Assembly: GCA_024233085.1 (NCBI GenBank)
Contig: JACKQC010000006.1
Coordinates: forward strand, 124,001-188,000
Direction: 5' to 3'
DNA: 64,000 nt
Source: Akkermansiaceae bacterium
GTDB taxonomy: Bacteria > Verrucomicrobiota > Verrucomicrobiia > Verrucomicrobiales > DEV007
The notes beneath the pieces are model-generated. The model searched no databases. It was not told the origin of the DNA and saw nothing but the letters and a program-made list of their open reading frames with translations. Numbering within the stretch: position 1 is the first letter of the stretch; every line of letters starts with the position of its first letter. A program made the position numbers and the translations under genes. Shown here piece after piece: positions 42,942-50,717 of the stretch.

Positions 42942-43831
42942 TCGGCCTCGCCACCTCCTTCCCGCGTCGCGCCCGCGGCGTGCTGTTTTTCGGTGAAAAA
43001 CGCCACCAGCACCGGCGCCAGCGTCACGATCATCAGCAGTCCCGCCAGGGCCGCGGCGTGGGGCCAGTTCCGGTCGTTGAAAACGCGCCGGGCGATCATG
43101 TTCCCGATCATTTCGCCGGAGGGACCGCCCACCATGTCGGGAATGATGTAGGAACCCAGCGCCGGGATGAGCACCATGGCCACCGCCGCCATCAGTCCCC
43201 GCTGGATGCCGGGCACGAAGACAAGCCAGAAGGCCTTCGACGCGCTGGCGCCCAGATCGCGCGCGGCGTCCAGCAGGGAGTAGTCGAATTTCTCCGAGGC
43301 CGCGTAGATCGGGAGGATGGCGAAGGGCAGATAGGTGTAAACCATGACCAGCAGCACCGCCCATTCGTTGTACAGCAGCAGCGTCTCGTCCGAGGCCAGC
43401 CCGACCAGCATCAGGGCCCGCTTCAGGTATCCCAGCGGGTGCAGCAGCACCTTCCACGCAAAGACTCGGATGAGGAAATTCGTCCAGAAAGGCACGATCA
43501 CCAGCAGCAGCAGGATGTTTCGCCACTTCGACCGGATCAGTCCCAGGAGAAAACCCGCCGGAAGCGCGAATCCGATGCAAATGATCGTGGTCAGGAGACT
43601 CAGCCAGATGGTGCGCCACACGATCAGCGGATAGCTCGGGTGGCCCATGTCGATCCAGGCCTTCAGGGTCCAGCCCTCGCCGAATCCGCCGTAGGCGTTG
43701 GCCGGCTTGAAGGACATCACCAGGATGAGCACCGTGGGCACCGCGAAGAAAAACAGCAGCCACCCCATCGAGGGCAGCGTCAGCAGCCACTCCAGCCGGT
43801 TCCCGGCGATGTTGGCCCTGCCTTTTTTCAT
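42938..43831 (-). CDS. potB: Polyamine ABC transporter permease PotB
   Basis: This 297-aa inner-membrane permease pairs with PotC. It has six hydrophobic segments, an EAA loop (LLDAARDLGASASKAFWLVFVPGIQRGLM), and PotB-typical NFLIRVFAWKVLLHPLG and IIPDMVGGPSGEMIGN. ATG 43831 begins MKKGRANIAGNRLEW just before TM1; the upstream in-frame extension is not conserved-looking. It starts 31 bp after potA and overlaps potC by 4 bp. Confidence 0.92.
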   Translation of the reverse strand: MKKGRANIAGNRLEWLLTLPSMGWLLFFFAVPTVLILVMSFKPANAYGGFGEGWTLKAWIDMGHPSYPLIVWRTIWLSLLTTIICIGFALPAGFLLGLIRSKWRNILLLLVIVPFWTNFLIRVFAWKVLLHPLGYLKRALMLVGLASDETLLLYNEWAVLLVMVYTYLPFAILPIYAASEKFDYSLLDAARDLGASASKAFWLVFVPGIQRGLMAAVAMVLIPALGSYIIPDMVGGPSGEMIGNMIARRVFNDRNWPHAAALAGLLMIVTLAPVLVAFFTEKQHAAGATREGGGEAE

Positions 43832-43862
43832 GAATATCGTTTGAGGATCGGGGTTGTCGGCG

Positions 43863-45008
43863 TCATTCCGTCTCGGCCGGCAGCGACAGCATCTCGGCGT
43901 GTTCCGGGGCAAAATCCCGCAGCAGGTAGCCGTCGTCCGCCCGCCAGCGGACCCAAACCTTGTCGCCCCAGGTCGGCGGCTTTTCGTCGAGCAGGAAACG
44001 CGAATGCTGCCGCTCCACCGCCAGTCGCCGCTCGCCCGTCCGCACCCAGTACCGGGTGAGCGCGCCGAGGTAGATCACGTCCTCCACCGTGCCCTCGATG
44101 GCGTTTCGCGCCTCGTCGGTCGCCGCCGGGGCGGAGGTCTGGATGCTCAGCTTCTCCGGCCGCAAACTGAGGTGAATCTCGTCGCCGGGCGAAATCTCCC
44201 GGTCGTTGTAGACGCGGATCTCGCCCATCGCCTCGATCGCCACGAGACTGTATTCGTCTCCGAGCCGCTCGATGACCCGGCCCTCGAGAAAGTTCGTGTC
44301 CCCGATGAATGCCGCCACGAAACTGTCCACCGGACTCTCGTATATCTCCGCCGGCGCGCCGATCTGAGCCACCCGGCCGCGATTCATCACCCCGATGCGG
44401 TCGCTGATCGCCATCGCCTCGGTCTGGTCATGCGTCACGTAGAGAAAAGTGATGCCCACCTCGTCGTGGATCTCGTCCAGCTCCACCAGCAGACGCTGCC
44501 GCAGTTTCAGGTCCAGCGCCGCCAGCGGCTCGTCGAGCAGCAGCACCCGCGGCTTGTTCACCAGCGCCCGCGCGATGGCCACCCGCTGCTTCTGTCCCCC
44601 GCTGATCTGGTCGGGTTTCTTGTCCGCGTGCTCCACGAGATCCACCAGGTCCAGCATCCGGTCGACCTCCGCCGCGATCTCCGCCTTCCCGCGCCGCGCC
44701 ATTTTCAGACCGAAGCCGATGTTGTCCCGGATCGTCAGGTGCGGGAAAAGCGCGTAGCTCTGGAAGACCGTGTTCACCGGCCGCTTGTCCGGCGGGATGC
44801 CCGTGACGTCTTTCCCGTCCACCAGGATGCGTCCCGCGTCCGGCTCGATGAATCCGGCCAGCATCCGGAGCAGGGTCGTCTTCCCGCAGCCGCTCGGACC
44901 CAGCAGCGCGAAGATCTCCCCCTGCCGGACCTCGAACGTCACGTCCCGCACCGCGTAAAAATCGCCGTACCGCTTGGTGACGCCTTCGAAAACCAGAAAC
45001 TCGTTCAT
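43863..45008 (-). CDS. potA: Polyamine ABC transporter ATPase
   Basis: This 381-aa cytoplasmic ATPase energises polyamine import. It has Walker A GPSGCGKT at 37-44, Q-loop FQSYALFPHLT, signature ISGGQKQRVAIARAL, Walker B VLLLDEPLAALD, H-loop YVTHDQTEAM, and a C-terminal TOBE/regulatory domain (about 280-375, LSLRPEKLSI). It is the first gene of the potABCD-methyltransferase operon, so the promoter should lie in 45009-45093, although I see no clear site. Confidence 0.93.
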   Translation of the reverse strand: MNEFLVFEGVTKRYGDFYAVRDVTFEVRQGEIFALLGPSGCGKTTLLRMLAGFIEPDAGRILVDGKDVTGIPPDKRPVNTVFQSYALFPHLTIRDNIGFGLKMARRGKAEIAAEVDRMLDLVDLVEHADKKPDQISGGQKQRVAIARALVNKPRVLLLDEPLAALDLKLRQRLLVELDEIHDEVGITFLYVTHDQTEAMAISDRIGVMNRGRVAQIGAPAEIYESPVDSFVAAFIGDTNFLEGRVIERLGDEYSLVAIEAMGEIRVYNDREISPGDEIHLSLRPEKLSIQTSAPAATDEARNAIEGTVEDVIYLGALTRYWVRTGERRLAVERQHSRFLLDEKPPTWGDKVWVRWRADDGYLLRDFAPEHAEMLSLPAETE

Positions 45009-45093
45009 AGTGGAAAAAAGCGGGAGGCCGGGGACCCGACGAGGCGGATTCTGGCATCTCACGCCGGATTCACAACCCCGAAAATCGACGCCC

Positions 45094-46047
45094 TCAATCC
45101 CCCAGCGCCGCCTCTTCCAGCACGTCCGCGATCGTGTGCAAGGCGTTCCCTTCCAGATCGTTGCCGACATAGAGATAGGCCGGCGACTCCGGCCTCCGAT
45201 CCATCGCCCCGCGGATCAGGCCCACCAGCGCCTCGCGCGCCGACTCGTCGATCTCCCGAATCTGGTGGAAAGGCTCGAAACGCTCCCGCGCCCAGTCCAG
45301 CGTCCGCCCCGGCGTCAGCAGAAAACGCGCCCCGAGAAACGCGTTCGCCCGCGCCGGGAGTTTTCCCAACTGCTCCGTCACCGACGGCATCCGCGTCCAT
45401 TGATTGTACACGTGCGCCGCCCCGTGCCGCGCCAGCATCGCGAAATAGTCCGGGTGCAGCAGGTTCTTGTTCCGCACCTCGACCCCGATCCGCCAGCCCT
45501 CGTCCGGCAGCGAACCGAGAAAGCCGTCCAGCGCCTCGACAAAATCGCGCCCGTGCCCGAAGTCGTCCTCCCCGAAGTGGGAAAACTCCAGCACGATCAT
45601 CCCCACCTTCTCCCGGATCCGCTCCAGATGCCGCAGAAATCCCATCGCGAACAAGCCCTCGCTCAGGAAAAACTCGTTCGCCGTGCCCGCCTTTTTTCCG
45701 TAAGCCGGCAGGTTCGGAAAATGCTTCACCGTGATGTCGTCGGGAGCCTTGAAGGAAAAGCGAAAGCCCTCCGGCGCCTGGTCCGCCATCGCCAGCAGGC
45801 GATCGATTTTCGGCAGCGCGTAGTAGGTCGAGTCCACCTCCACAGTGCGAAAAACGGCCGCGTATTCCTCGAGACAACGATCGTTGAAACGCCTCCGCGA
45901 AAAATGCGTGCCCCACAGGTAGCGATCCTCGTCGTAGAGCGTGCCGCACCAGCCCCGAAACCGCCACGAGGACGTGCCCAGGAAAACGTTGTGATCCTCC
46001 GCGAGGCGGGCGAGCAGCGGGGCGATCCGGGAACGTTCGAAGAGCAC
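45094..46047 (-). CDS. DUF72 family protein
   Basis: This 317-aa TIM-barrel-like protein of the DUF72 (YecE) family carries the usual motifs: FLGTSSWRFRGWCGTLY near the start, VDSTYYALP, FRFSFKAPDDITV, EFSHFG, GVEVRNKNLLHPDYFAML and AHVYNQWTRMPSV. The biochemical role of DUF72 is unknown; DNA or Fe-S related roles have been suggested for relatives. The start was taken as GTG 46047 where the family begins. It is upstream of potA on the same strand with an 85-bp gap and is divergent from the next gene. Confidence 0.85.
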   Translation of the reverse strand: MLFERSRIAPLLARLAEDHNVFLGTSSWRFRGWCGTLYDEDRYLWGTHFSRRRFNDRCLEEYAAVFRTVEVDSTYYALPKIDRLLAMADQAPEGFRFSFKAPDDITVKHFPNLPAYGKKAGTANEFFLSEGLFAMGFLRHLERIREKVGMIVLEFSHFGEDDFGHGRDFVEALDGFLGSLPDEGWRIGVEVRNKNLLHPDYFAMLARHGAAHVYNQWTRMPSVTEQLGKLPARANAFLGARFLLTPGRTLDWARERFEPFHQIREIDESAREALVGLIRGAMDRRPESPAYLYVGNDLEGNALHTIADVLEEAALGD

Positions 46048-46177
46048 GGCCCTTCCACCATAGCCAAGGCCACCCGCCCCGCGCAACCGCCAAGCGCCGC
46101 GGAGGACCCGCGTTTCCGCCAGCCCTTTTCCGCCGGTTCCGATTGCCCGACCGGCCGGTCGGGGCGATCTTTCCCCG

Positions 46178-46672
46178 ATGCTCAGCGGAACCCGCAGCCT
46201 GTCCCCGGCGCTCCTCGTCCTCGCCATCGTCATGGCGCAAGCCGCCGCCTTCGGGGAGGACAAGCCGAAAAAATACCCCGAGGACTCGCCCGAGCACCAG
46301 GCCCTCACCGCCGCCAGCCCCTTCCTCGGCAAGGAAGACTTCACCCTCCGCTCCGACTACTGGCGCGGCGCCGTCACCACCCGCACCGGCACCGCGATGC
46401 GCCTTCAGTTTTTCAAAGGCAACGAATACAGCCTCTTCTTCGGCGCCGCCACCGGCCCCCTGCCGAAGGACTCCCGGCTGCGCATCCACGTCTTCGATCC
46501 GAGGGAAAAAGAGGTCGCCTCCGCGAAAGGCGAGCCCGGCCAGGCCGCCGCCGTCCTGACCTTCAAGGCGAAAAAGACCGATCTCTATCTCATCCTGCTG
46601 CGAATCGAACCCGCCGGCGCCGCCGACCCCGAAGTCACCGTGCCCGCGGTGATGATCTATGGCTGGGAATGA
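46178..46672 (+). CDS. Secreted protein, unknown function
   Basis: This 164-aa protein has a signal peptide (1-25, AAAFGE). The mature part has the pattern LRSDYWRGAVTTRTGTAMRLQFFKGNEYSLFFG, then beta-rich segments ending in VMIYGWE, which suggests a compact beta sandwich similar to bacterial pre-peptidase or jelly-roll domains. There are no catalytic motifs or cysteines in the mature protein. The three-unit copy of the 41-bp repeat begins 9 bp after its stop. I do not recognise the family. Confidence 0.6.
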   Translation: MLSGTRSLSPALLVLAIVMAQAAAFGEDKPKKYPEDSPEHQALTAASPFLGKEDFTLRSDYWRGAVTTRTGTAMRLQFFKGNEYSLFFGAATGPLPKDSRLRIHVFDPREKEVASAKGEPGQAAAVLTFKAKKTDLYLILLRIEPAGAADPEVTVPAVMIYGWE

Positions 46673-46681
46673 ACCGCGCCC

Positions 46682-46744
46682 GACCCAACAGGGTTGGGTC
46701 GGACACCATACCCTGTTGGGTCAGCCACCCAACCCTCTTCGGTC
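46682..46744. repeat. Family A repeat, three-unit copy (63 bp), copy 8
   Basis: GACCCAACAGGGTTGGGTC (46682-46700), CACCATACCCTGTTGGGTC (46704-46722) and CACCCAACCCTCTTCGGTC (46726-46744) are each 3 nt apart; the last two have the same orientation. It lies between two plus-strand genes. Confidence 0.9.
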
Positions 46745-46812
46745 GGAGCGGTTTCGCTGACGGATTCGACTTGCCAGACCGGGGCCGGACGCCCCACAGT
46801 TCCCCGCCCCGC

Positions 46813-47394
46813 ATGGAAAGCCACGACGCATCCGAATCCTCCTCCCCCGCGCCCAAATCCGCGAAGGCCGGCCCGGCGCTCCGCTGGGGACGGCGGCTCG
46901 CGGTCCTCTTCCTGCTCTGGCACGCGGCCGCGATGACCTTCACCCTCGTTCCGAACGAGTCCTTCCTCCGCGCGGCGCTGCACCCGGTCTTCACCCCCTA
47001 CCGCGAGCTGACCGGCGCCGACCAGCACTGGGACATGTTCACCTCGCCGCCGAACTACAGCGCCTTCGACGCCAAAGTCGACGCCTGGGACGCCGCCGGC
47101 AACCGCCGCGAATTCGGAATCGTCACGCCCGGCCTGCGGCCGTTTCCCGGCTACTTCCGCTACGTCACCGTGCTGACCCGGATGGAAAGCCCGCTCTACG
47201 AACCCTACCTGAAACCCTACGCCGCGAAAATCGAGGCCGCCCTGCGCGAGCAACCCGGCCCGCCCCTCGTCCGTTTCCAGATCCGGAAGAGCGCCCGCCA
47301 CATCCAGCGCCTCGACATCGTCCGCCAGCTCGACGAAATCGACTACGAAGTCTCCACCCTCCACGGCCCCTACGAAATCGCTCGTCCCCGATGA
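46813..47394 (+). CDS. Single-TM protein paired with HTTM protein
   Basis: This 193-aa protein has a polar N-terminus, one membrane segment (about 29-45, LAVLFLLWHAAAMTFTL), and an extracytoplasmic part with QHWDMFTSPPNYSAFDAKVDAWD, resembling small membrane proteins encoded beside HTTM genes. It overlaps the HTTM gene by 4 bp (ATGA), so the two products probably act together. No enzymatic motif is visible and the family name is uncertain. Confidence 0.65.
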   Translation: MESHDASESSSPAPKSAKAGPALRWGRRLAVLFLLWHAAAMTFTLVPNESFLRAALHPVFTPYRELTGADQHWDMFTSPPNYSAFDAKVDAWDAAGNRREFGIVTPGLRPFPGYFRYVTVLTRMESPLYEPYLKPYAAKIEAALREQPGPPLVRFQIRKSARHIQRLDIVRQLDEIDYEVSTLHGPYEIARPR

Positions 47395-48332
47395 TTGGAA
47401 AACCGCGAGACCGTTGCCGGAACGCGTGGAGCCGGCTCGAATCGTTTTGGTTCGGCGCCGCCGACGCCCGCGTCTACGCGATCGTCCGCATCGTGTTTTC
47501 CGCCGTCGCCCTGGCGAATCTCGTCGACCTCTGGCCGCACCGGATCGCGTTTTTCACCGAGGGCGGCATGATCGACCGCGAGACGCTGCTGCGCGTGTCG
47601 GAGGGAAAGCCCTACTTCTCGATTTTCTACCATGTCACCTCGCCGGCGGGCGTTTCCGCCGTGTTCGTCGTGGCCGCGGCGGCGCTGGTGTGCCTCGGGC
47701 TCGGGGTCGCGCCGCGCTTCGCCGCGCTGCTCGTCCTGCTCTGGCACCTCGGCTACACCCAGCGCGCCTTCGTCGCCATCCACGGGTGGGACATCATGCT
47801 GAGAACTTTTTCGTTTTTCCTGCTCGTCTCGCCCCTGGGGAAACCGTGGACCCTCGCCCGCTGGCTGAAAGGCGGCCACGCCCGGCGCGCCGAGCTGCTG
47901 GTCTCCCGCCACGGGCTGCTGCTCATGCAGCTCCAGCTCGCCGTCATGTACTGGCACACCGTCTGGCTGAAGGTCGTCGATCCCTTCTGGCGCAGCGGCG
48001 AGTTCCTGTCCTTTTTCATGCTCTCCTTCTACTCGCGCTTTCCCTATCCGTTTTTCGCCAAGGCCACCGTCCTGATCGCGATCCTCACCTACGCCACCCT
48101 CGTCATCGAGCTGATCGTGCCCAACCTGCTTTGGTGCAGGCGCACCCGCGCGCTGGGATTCCTCCTTGGCACCGGCCTGCACCTGACCATTCTGCTCGTC
48201 ACGCAAATCTGGCTCTTTTCCATCATCGCCCTGATGCCCTACTTCGCCTTCCTTGACGGCCACGACGTGGACCGCGCCCTGCGCCTGGTGCGCCGGCGGA
48301 AGAACGGGCGCGACCACGAGCTGCTCGGGTAG
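47391..48332 (+). CDS. HTTM domain membrane protein
   Basis: This 313-aa polytopic protein has the horizontally-transferred-transmembrane (HTTM) fold shared with vitamin-K-dependent gamma-carboxylase: ARVYAIVRIVFSAVALANLVDLWPHR at the start, HLGYTQRAFVAIHGWDIMLRTFSFFLLVSP, LLLMQLQLAVMYWHTVWLKVVDPFWRSGE, and about seven hydrophobic segments. Bacterial HTTM proteins rarely have a proven function. It is translationally coupled to the preceding single-TM gene and followed 36 bp later by a CoA-binding protein gene. Confidence 0.85.
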   Translation: MIGKPRDRCRNAWSRLESFWFGAADARVYAIVRIVFSAVALANLVDLWPHRIAFFTEGGMIDRETLLRVSEGKPYFSIFYHVTSPAGVSAVFVVAAAALVCLGLGVAPRFAALLVLLWHLGYTQRAFVAIHGWDIMLRTFSFFLLVSPLGKPWTLARWLKGGHARRAELLVSRHGLLLMQLQLAVMYWHTVWLKVVDPFWRSGEFLSFFMLSFYSRFPYPFFAKATVLIAILTYATLVIELIVPNLLWCRRTRALGFLLGTGLHLTILLVTQIWLFSIIALMPYFAFLDGHDVDRALRLVRRRKNGRDHELLG

Positions 48333-48368
48333 GGCCGAATCTCCCGCGAACGTCAGAACCGAAACGCC

Positions 48369-48755
48369 ATGAACGACTCCCCCGACCATTCCCGACAACG
48401 CGTCGCCATCCTCGGCGCGAGCGACGATCCCGACCGCTACGCCCACCGCGCCTTCGCCATGCTCCGGGACGCCGGCCACACCCCGGTGCCCATTCATCCG
48501 AGGCTCGCCGAAGTCGGCGGCGTGCCCGTCTTTCCCTCCCTCGCCGCCGCCGGCCCGCCCATCGACACCCTGACCCTCTACGTCAACGGCGCCGTCTCCA
48601 TCAGCCTCGCCGACGAAATCGTCGCCGCCCGGCCGGGGCGCGTCATTTTCAATCCCGGCGCCGAATCTCCCGCGCTCGCCGCCCGCCTCGACGAGGCCGG
48701 CATCCCGTGGGAGGAGGCGTGCACGCTCGTCCTGCTGGGCACGGGCCAGTTTTAG
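48369..48755 (+). CDS. CoA-binding (CoA_binding_2) protein
   Basis: This 128-aa protein is a stand-alone Rossmann-fold CoA-binding domain (YccU type). It has VAILGASDDPDRYAHRAFAMLRDAGHTPVPIHP at the nucleotide-binding start, then DTLTLYVNG, and NPGAESPALAARLDEAGI. Such single-domain proteins resemble the CoA-binding half of succinyl-CoA synthetase, but most have no known substrate. It is cytoplasmic. A perfect inverted-repeat terminator follows the stop codon. Confidence 0.85.
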   Translation: MNDSPDHSRQRVAILGASDDPDRYAHRAFAMLRDAGHTPVPIHPRLAEVGGVPVFPSLAAAGPPIDTLTLYVNGAVSISLADEIVAARPGRVIFNPGAESPALAARLDEAGIPWEEACTLVLLGTGQF

Positions 48756-48756
48756 C

Positions 48757-48778
48757 GAAAACCGGGCGCCCGGTTTTC
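48757..48778. terminator. Bidirectional terminator-like palindrome
   Basis: GAAAACCGGGC and GCCCGGTTTTC form a perfect 22-bp inverted repeat between convergent genes, with an A-run on one side and a T-run on the other. Confidence 0.75.
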
Positions 48779-49024
48779 CTAAAATATCAGGTAGATCGCG
48801 ATCTGGAGCCCGAGCGCCAGCGCCGCCCACAGTTTCAGATTCGACGACCAACCCCGCGCCTCGGCGTCGGCCGCGCCCGGCGGCGTCACCCGCCCGCGGG
48901 GCAGGCACAGCACCCACGCCAGCAGCGCGAGCAGCAGGCCGACAAAGAGCGCCCGCACCCAGATCATCGGCACGGCGGTCATGGCGTCGCGAATGGCGCC
49001 TCCAAAATAGTGCAGCGGTGTCAT
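48779..49024 (-). CDS. Small two-TM protein downstream of SSS symporter
   Basis: This 81-aa protein has two membrane segments (about 21-41, WVRALFVGLLLALLAWVLCLP, and 64-80, KLWAALALGLQIAIYLIF) with a short loop. It follows the SSS symporter by 28 bp on the same strand. Small hydrophobic partners of symporters are common, and the first symporter in this window (20699-22354) has a comparable small gene upstream. It may be a regulatory subunit. The family is not recognised. Confidence 0.6.
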   Translation of the reverse strand: MTPLHYFGGAIRDAMTAVPMIWVRALFVGLLLALLAWVLCLPRGRVTPPGAADAEARGWSSNLKLWAALALGLQIAIYLIF

Positions 49025-49052
49025 GGCGAGGAAGGTTTGGATCGTGTCGAAG

Positions 49053-50594
49053 TCAGGCGTCCGCCCCGCCGCCGTCGAGGAAGGCGGTCTTTTCCGGCGG
49101 CTCGGGTTTCGTCAACAGGCTGACGATTCCGGTCACCACCAGCGCGGAGACGAAGGCCCAGAGCGAAAAATACAGAAACGGCTCCGGAATGCGAAACAGC
49201 GGCTCCATCCCGAAAGCCCCGTGCCAGCGGTCGAGCACGAACAGGCCCACCGACACCGCCACCCCGCACAGGAAACCGGCCAGGGCGCCCGCTCCCGTCG
49301 CGCGCCGCCACAGAAAGCCGCACAGAATCGTCGCCAGGGCCGGGCCGGAGAAAAACGCCATCAGCGTCTGGAAAATCGCGTAGATGCCCGAGGCCTTGCC
49401 GCTCTCGTCCATCCACTTGACGACAAACGCGAACCCGATCGCCCACGCCATCAGGATGACGGTGACGTTTCGCCCCACCACCAGCAGCCGGCGGTCGTCC
49501 GCGCCGGGCCGGAACCAGCGGCGGTAAAAGTCGTTCGTCACCAGCGTGGCGGCGGCGTTGAGATACGAATCGACGCTGGACATCAGCGCCGCGACGAAGG
49601 CGGCGAGAAACAGCCCCCGCAACCCGGTCGGCAACAGTTTCGACACCAGCGCCGGGAAGGCCCCGTCCGCGTCGGCGAGATCGGGAAACTTCGCCAGCGC
49701 GATCAGCCCCGGGATCGCGACGAGGATCGGGATGAGGACTTTCAGCAGCGCGCCCCAGACATAGGCCGCCTGGGCCTGGAACTGCGACTTCGCGCCCAGC
49801 GACCGCTGCACGATGGCCTGGTTCCCGATCCAGTAGGCCGGGGACAACACCAGCGCCAGCCCGAAGAGGATGCCCGGCCAGACGAAGGGCGAGTCGCGGT
49901 CCGCCGGCACCAGCAAATCGCCGTGGTGGGCCGTGCGCTCGCCGAGCGCGTGGATTTTCTCCATCATCCCGCCCCAGCCGCCGAGGTCGGCCAGGCCGAG
50001 GACGAGGATCATGAGGCAGCCGCCGATCATCACCGCGCACTGGACCACATCGGTGTAAACGACCGCCTTCAACCCGCCGGCGAAGGTGTAAACCCCGACC
50101 AGCGCGGCCGTGAGCCAGACGCACCACGCCGGCGACCAGTCCAGCAGGCCGTGCAGCATCTTCGCCGACGCGAACAGCATGATCCCCAGATTGCAGGCCA
50201 TGAAAATCAGCCAGCAAAACGCCAGCGCCGCGCGCATCCCCGCGTTGAAGCGCCGCTCCATGAACTCGGGGATCGTGTAAACGCCCGTCCGCCAGAACAC
50301 CGGCACGAAGACGAAGGCCGCCACGATCATCGCCGGCACGCAGCCGATCCACTCGAAGTTCGCCACCGCCAGACCGAATTTGTAAGCCGCGCCGCCGACG
50401 CCGATGATGTCCGTGCCGCCAATGTCGCTCGCCACCAGCGACATCCCGATCGCCCACCACGGCAGCGTGCGCCCCGCGAGGAAGAAATCCTCGCCCGTCT
50501 TGAATTTCCACCCGATCGCCAGGCCGAGCGCCACCGTGCCGATCAGGTAAACGGCCAGGATCAGGTAGTCGAGAGTGGCGAGCTGGGTTTCCAT
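49053..50594 (-). CDS. Sodium:solute symporter (SSS family)
   Basis: This 513-aa sodium-coupled importer has about 13-14 hydrophobic segments. SSS landmarks include DFFLAGRTLPWWAIGMSLVASDIGGTDIIGVGG, VYTIPEFMERRF, GGLKAVVYTDVVQC, AYWIGNQAIVQRSLGAKS, and FVAALMSSVDSYLNAAATLVTNDFY with the sodium-site serines. The IGGTDIIGVGGAAYKFG stretch resembles the SGLT-like sugar and solute branch, so a sugar or polyol substrate is possible. ATG 50594 begins METQLATLDYLILAVYLIG. It forms a likely operon with the small membrane protein downstream. Confidence 0.88.
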   Translation of the reverse strand: METQLATLDYLILAVYLIGTVALGLAIGWKFKTGEDFFLAGRTLPWWAIGMSLVASDIGGTDIIGVGGAAYKFGLAVANFEWIGCVPAMIVAAFVFVPVFWRTGVYTIPEFMERRFNAGMRAALAFCWLIFMACNLGIMLFASAKMLHGLLDWSPAWCVWLTAALVGVYTFAGGLKAVVYTDVVQCAVMIGGCLMILVLGLADLGGWGGMMEKIHALGERTAHHGDLLVPADRDSPFVWPGILFGLALVLSPAYWIGNQAIVQRSLGAKSQFQAQAAYVWGALLKVLIPILVAIPGLIALAKFPDLADADGAFPALVSKLLPTGLRGLFLAAFVAALMSSVDSYLNAAATLVTNDFYRRWFRPGADDRRLLVVGRNVTVILMAWAIGFAFVVKWMDESGKASGIYAIFQTLMAFFSGPALATILCGFLWRRATGAGALAGFLCGVAVSVGLFVLDRWHGAFGMEPLFRIPEPFLYFSLWAFVSALVVTGIVSLLTKPEPPEKTAFLDGGGADA

Positions 50595-50717
50595 CGCGTT
50601 CCGTCCGGAGAGAGAGCGAAAGGCGGCATTTAAGACCGGCCCCCGGCGCGCCTTCAATCCCCTTTTTCGCGGATTTTGAACGAATCGGGTGTTTCCATGC
50701 GCGCGTCACCGCCTATC

